Assembly (NCBI RefSeq): GCF_020687545.1
Contig: NZ_JAJEQX010000022.1
Location: 1-64,000 of the forward strand
DNA: 64,000 bases
DNA from: Ruminococcus turbiniformis
GTDB lineage: Bacteria > Bacillota > Clostridia > Lachnospirales > Lachnospiraceae
Reading direction: 5' to 3'
Shown: positions 60,834 to 64,000 of the stretch, one piece after another
Numbering within the stretch: position 1 is the stretch's first letter
Layout of the letters: each line of letters opens with the position of its first letter
Notes under the pieces: generated by a model
Seen by the model: only the letters and a program-made list of their open reading frames with translations
What the model was told of the DNA's origin: nothing
Database searches by the model: none
Program-made: the position numbers and the translations under genes

Positions 60834-62132
60834 TTATTTCAGAGGTATAGTCAAATAAAATGTGGCCCCGCCACCAGCCGTATCTTCAAATCCTATTTTG
60901 CCTCCAAGTATTCTTGAGAGTTCTTTCGCAATACTTAATCCCAGGCCAAAATGAGATTTATCTGTTCGTGATTTATCTGCACAGTAAAAACGGTTAAATA
61001 TAAAAGGTTTGTCTTCTTCAGCCACTCCGCACCCATGATCAACAACATAAAAGGTCAATTCTTTAGAAGTCTGTTTTGTTCGTATCTCAATGGTGCTGTT
61101 TTCTGGTGAATAGTAGACTGCATTATCAAGATAGATACTTAAGATCTGGAACAGTCGTTCCCGGTCTGTATAGAGTACAGGGTAGCTTTCTTCACTAATA
61201 TCAAGTTTTAAGAAGATGAATTTACGGATACATACTGGCTCAAACGCTTCATACAGTGTAATCAATAGTGTATCAATATTTACATCATTCTTCTGGATGG
61301 TCCATTTATCAGCATCAGAAGACGCAAGGAGAAGCATATCTCTTACGAGCTTAGACATTCTGCTACATTCTGAGTCAATCGTTTTCAAGCAGGTTTGTGC
61401 CTGGGGGTCTTGTATTTCTGTATTATGGACTGCTTCAACATTTGCCATGATAACAGCCAGCGGTGATTTTAATTCGTGTGAAGCAGCGGCAACAAAATTT
61501 TTCTGGCTCTGCAGGATCTGCTCAGTTGGCTCAAAGGCTTTTCGCAGGAGAAACCTGCTGATAAAGAGGATGCTGATCAGGGAAACGATCCAAATAGATA
61601 AATACTTTGGCGCTTCCCGTAACAGCAGGTCTACAATAGATGTCCGCTCATAGAATAAAGCTAATGTATAAACTGTTCCCGCTTTCGTGCTGACTGTAGC
61701 CGGGATAGCATAATAGTGGTCATGATCTGCTCCATCCATTTCTATAAATCCGCCCTGTTCCGTTACCGTCTGAAATTTCTGACTGTCCGCTGCGCTTTCC
61801 GTGGAAATGCTGTTACTTATTTTTTTGAAGAGATTGGCAAAGTCAGTAGCGGTATCAGGAATACTTTGATATAGCACCTTTCCTTCAGAATCTTCTAAAA
61901 TGCTGTAAACATTTGTCCCACTTTCATAGTTTGAGAGAACCGCTTGCGGGTTAGAAGTATCGTCCTCCAACTGATAGATGATTAGGGAAGTCATACGTTG
62001 AATATAGGATATATCAGCAAGCTGCTGTGACTGATACATATTCCAGAGGGAAAAACACAGGATCAAAGTAATGATGACCATTAGGATTCCTGCTAAAAAC
62101 AGATGTAGTCGGTTGGATAATTGTTTAAGCAT
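60834..62132 (-). CDS. Sensor histidine kinase
   Basis: A 432-residue kinase: transmembrane helix ~10-30, extracellular sensor of ~140 residues, second helix (YLSIWIVSLISILFISRFLL, ~180-200), HisKA with phospho-His in ASHELKSPLAVI, and HATPase with DNAVYYSPENS (N box) and GLGLSIAKEL (G box). There is no HAMP domain. The start ATG (62132) overlaps the response-regulator stop by 8 nt. The linked lipoprotein/FtsX-type operon suggests sensing of an envelope-active compound. Confidence 0.92.
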   Translation of the reverse strand: MLKQLSNRLHLFLAGILMVIITLILCFSLWNMYQSQQLADISYIQRMTSLIIYQLEDDTSNPQAVLSNYESGTNVYSILEDSEGKVLYQSIPDTATDFANLFKKISNSISTESAADSQKFQTVTEQGGFIEMDGADHDHYYAIPATVSTKAGTVYTLALFYERTSIVDLLLREAPKYLSIWIVSLISILFISRFLLRKAFEPTEQILQSQKNFVAAASHELKSPLAVIMANVEAVHNTEIQDPQAQTCLKTIDSECSRMSKLVRDMLLLASSDADKWTIQKNDVNIDTLLITLYEAFEPVCIRKFIFLKLDISEESYPVLYTDRERLFQILSIYLDNAVYYSPENSTIEIRTKQTSKELTFYVVDHGCGVAEEDKPFIFNRFYCADKSRTDKSHFGLGLSIAKELSRILGGKIGFEDTAGGGATFYLTIPLK

Positions 62133-62811
62133 GTGTGTTCTCCAATCTGTAGCCTGTAGCATATACCGTTTTAATGATACAGGAGCTTTTAAGCTCTTTC
62201 AGCCTTTTTCTTAGAAAGGAAATATAATTATCAATATTTCCAGGAGTAATATCCGAGTCAGTTCCCCAGACCTTTAAAACAAGCTGTTCTTTTGTAAAAA
62301 GGGTTTCCGGCTGTTTCATAAATGTATACAGAAGCTCCGCCTCTTTTCCTGTCAGGTCTAATTTTTGCTCATGGCAGGTCAATTCCCTTATTTCTCTGTC
62401 AAACTGCAGATCCCCGTAAGTTAATATTACATCGTCATGGATCTCTTTGGAGCGCCTGGTTAATGCCCTTATCCGGGCAAGTAACTCCCGGATATGAAAC
62501 GGCTTAACCAGATAATCGTCCGCTCCGCCGTCCAGACCATCGATCCGGTCATCGAGGGCAGACATACCGGTAATAATAATAACCGGAATCTGTATGTCCT
62601 TTCTTCGCATCGCCTTGATTATTGTCAGTCCATCTATAATGGGGAGCATCCGGTCAACAAGGGCAAGGTCATAGCCATAATCTTTATTGAGTGCGTAAAG
62701 CATGGCTGTTTCCCCGTCATTACAGCAGTCTACGGTATGCCCGCTTTTGGATAATTCTTTCTGTATCAGATCGCATAGATCCAGGTCATCCTCCAGAAGC
62801 AATATTTTCAT
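62125..62811 (-). CDS. OmpR-family response regulator
   Basis: A 228-residue regulator with a receiver (acidic pair EDD near the N terminus, phospho-Asp in LALVDRMLP, ~53, Lys in LVKPFH) and a winged-helix DNA-binding domain ending CIIKTVYATGYRLE. It is coupled to the kinase gene and divergent from the lipoprotein operon, with direct repeats between them as the probable binding site. Confidence 0.94.
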   Translation of the reverse strand: MKILLLEDDLDLCDLIQKELSKSGHTVDCCNDGETAMLYALNKDYGYDLALVDRMLPIIDGLTIIKAMRRKDIQIPVIIITGMSALDDRIDGLDGGADDYLVKPFHIRELLARIRALTRRSKEIHDDVILTYGDLQFDREIRELTCHEQKLDLTGKEAELLYTFMKQPETLFTKEQLVLKVWGTDSDITPGNIDNYISFLRKRLKELKSSCIIKTVYATGYRLENTHA

Positions 62812-62869
62812 AATCCATTCATCCTTTTTTAGTTCATATCATCAGTATAACAAGTATAGCAAAGAAATC

Positions 62870-62888
62870 CTCTAAAAGTTCTCTAAAA
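62870..62888. promoter_or_regulatory. Candidate response-regulator binding site
   Basis: CTCTAAAA occurs twice, 11 bp apart (62870-62877 and 62881-62888). OmpR-family regulators typically bind direct repeats at one-turn spacing. It lies between the regulator gene and the divergent lipoprotein gene. Confidence 0.5.
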
Positions 62889-62976
62889 ACTGAGGTCGAT
62901 TTCTTTATTTCTTAGATGAGTTTTACAGAAGTTTTTTTGTATGATAGGCCCATAAAACAGAAAGGAGCTATGTCAA

Positions 62977-63486
62977 ATGAAACATATGAAATTAGTAATG
63001 GTAACTGGAGTCTTGATTTTTGCACTCTCACTGGCAGGCTGTGGAAATTCCAAAGGGGAACAGGCCGCAGATAGTGGGACATCTGTGAACAGTCAGAGTG
63101 AGAATCAAGCTGGTGACACAGGAGCATCGGACGATGGCGGCGAAAACTCAACAAATCTGGACAATTTGGTAGAGACAGCTAGTTTAAGAGGCAGCGTAGC
63201 TGATTTTCAGGATGGAAGTTTTCAGGTCGTTCCCGATCAGGATGATGGGCAGATAGCAAAATCAGCGGCAGAGGGAATGGAAAGCGGCATGGAAAGCACT
63301 ACGGTTTCTTATGGAGAAGATTGTACCTTCCAGATTGCCAACATCAACAGTTCCACCGGCGCAGTGGAATTAGAAGCGGCTACGGCTTCCGATGTAAAAA
63401 AATCTACGTCTGTTTATGTTTATGGAGAAACACAGGATGATGGGGAAATCCATGCTACAAAAGTGCTGATTACCCGGTTTAATTAA
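62977..63486 (+). CDS. Hypothetical lipoprotein
   Basis: A 169-residue lipoprotein: signal peptide with lipobox LAGC (Cys ~22), a Ser/Gly/Asn-rich spacer (~25-65), and a small beta-rich domain (SLRGSVADFQDGSFQVV, TVSYGEDCTFQIAN). It precedes an FtsX-type permease by 16 nt. It may act as an extracellular accessory of that transporter. Confidence 0.75.
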   Translation: MKHMKLVMVTGVLIFALSLAGCGNSKGEQAADSGTSVNSQSENQAGDTGASDDGGENSTNLDNLVETASLRGSVADFQDGSFQVVPDQDDGQIAKSAAEGMESGMESTTVSYGEDCTFQIANINSSTGAVELEAATASDVKKSTSVYVYGETQDDGEIHATKVLITRFN

Positions 63487-63502
63487 CAGGAGGGATAGAT
63501 CG

Positions 63503-64000
63503 ATGCCTTTTTATAAGAGAGGCTTCCTTTATCTGATGCGGAAACGCGGAAAGTCGGTGCTGCTGCTGTTGATTTTCCTTTTTGTCAACAGCATGATCCT
63601 CAGTACAAACATGATTTTACACGCAACAGAAAGCACAGAGGCTGCCATGCAGGAAAAAGCAGGAGCAAAAGTGGTATGTGAAATTTCAGACACCGCAAAT
63701 CCGATTACAGACAAAGAAGCCGAAATGATTAAAAATTTAGCGGAGGTAACGTCCATCAATCGAATGGGGCAGCAATCCGCATATTTAACAGATCTTGCGC
63801 CTGTGACCGCAAGCGCTTCCACAGAACCGGACAACTTGAAAGTCAGCCTGCTATCCTCTGATGATATGGATACAGACAGTCCCTTTGCGGATCAGTCTTA
63901 TCGGCTGACAGACGGTGAACTGGTCAAGCCGGAAACCAAATATGGCGCCGTCATTAATGCGGGATTTGCAGAATACAATGGTTTGCAGATTGGCGATACA
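63503..64000 (+). CDS. FtsX/MacB-type ABC transporter permease, cut by window end
   Basis: The frame is open from ATG 63503 to the last base (166 codons). It begins MPFYKRGFLYLMRKRGKSVL with a first transmembrane helix (VLLLLIFLFVNSMIL), then an extracellular MacB-like region (GAKVVCEISDTANPITDKEA, SINRMGQQSAYL). The remaining helices and the ATPase gene must lie to the right. Together with the divergent two-component system it resembles peptide-resistance ABC modules. AGGAGG precedes the start. Confidence 0.8.
   Translation, partial: MPFYKRGFLYLMRKRGKSVLLLLIFLFVNSMILSTNMILHATESTEAAMQEKAGAKVVCEISDTANPITDKEAEMIKNLAEVTSINRMGQQSAYLTDLAPVTASASTEPDNLKVSLLSSDDMDTDSPFADQSYRLTDGELVKPETKYGAVINAGFAEYNGLQIGDT

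Larger units (their letters stand above)
29488..64000. mobile_element. Left part of an integrative (probably conjugative) element
   Basis: The block starts at a tRNA-Leu and carries integrase, excisionase and repressor at its edge, then a replication/recombination operon, a ParM/ParR-like pair, sortase B and Tn916-like sigma/HTH regulators. Cargo, a second recombinase and further genes follow. Base composition shifts repeatedly. The right end and attR are outside the window. No relaxase, coupling protein or VirB4-like ATPase is seen here, so the conjugative label is inferred from the regulator set and sortase only. Confidence 0.75.

Noticed and set aside
29488-64000. Prophage
   Set aside because: The recombination genes look phage-like, but no capsid, portal, terminase, tail or lysis gene is present; sortase, sigma/HTH pair and partition genes fit an integrative element.

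Overview
The window looks like the chromosome of a spore-forming, anaerobic Clostridia of the Lachnospiraceae type, interrupted by the left ~34.5 kb of a large integrative element. The host assignment rests on a pyrophosphate-type phosphofructokinase, LL-diaminopimelate aminotransferase, AddAB, an alpha/beta-type small acid-soluble spore protein, the FtsEX-M23-S41 cluster and strong Shine-Dalgarno sites. The species cannot be named from the sequence.

Backbone, 1-28413, nearly all on the + strand: pfp; a subtilisin-like protease; a heterodimeric ABC exporter with one degenerate ATP site; a double-Nudix protein translationally coupled to an NMN-adenylyltransferase-like protein; a (p)ppGpp synthetase (- strand); a Crp/Fnr-type regulator followed by thioredoxin; addB-addA-DUF1294; dapL; a PadR/DUF1700/DUF4097 envelope operon; an SASP; a TagA-like glycosyltransferase; a CdaR-like regulator; ftsE-ftsX-M23 peptidase-S41 protease.

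tRNA locus, 28595-29487: Glu(TTC), two 93-bp tandem units derived from tRNA-Thr, Thr(TGT), Met(CAT), Asp(GTC), a 5' half of a tRNA-Leu and an intact Leu(TAA).

Integrative element, ~29488 to beyond 64000: integrase, excisionase and XRE repressor (- strand), then a long + strand DNA-processing operon (unrecognised protein, YqaJ exonuclease, deoxyribosyltransferase-like protein, RecD2 helicase, annealing-protein candidate, zinc-finger/Toprim primase, sortase B), an actin-type ParM/ParR-like pair, and Tn916-like sigma/HTH regulators. A GC-poorer cargo block (45150-55513) holds an AraC regulator, a five-gene Opp/Nik-type importer, two YbtP/YbtQ-like ABC proteins and a DtxR-type repressor, with TTAG...CTAA dyads ahead of each unit. 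I read it as a metallophore/iron import island. Then come an orphan winged-helix protein, a repetitive protein of unknown function, small element genes, a TnpI-like recombinase behind what looks like its own four-motif resolution site, a DUF4143 ATPase, a two-component system and a lipoprotein/FtsX-type operon cut by the window end. No relaxase or type IV secretion gene is visible, so conjugative ability is not shown here.

The most unusual signals are regulatory: a promoter followed by a structured leader and three consecutive intrinsic terminators ahead of the DNA-processing operon (32401-32786); a second promoter/palindrome/two-terminator leader on the - strand (56898-57096); a ~36-bp promoter element duplicated at 42145 and 57145; the TnpI-IRS-like site at 58457-58567; and the tRNA-Thr-derived tandem units.
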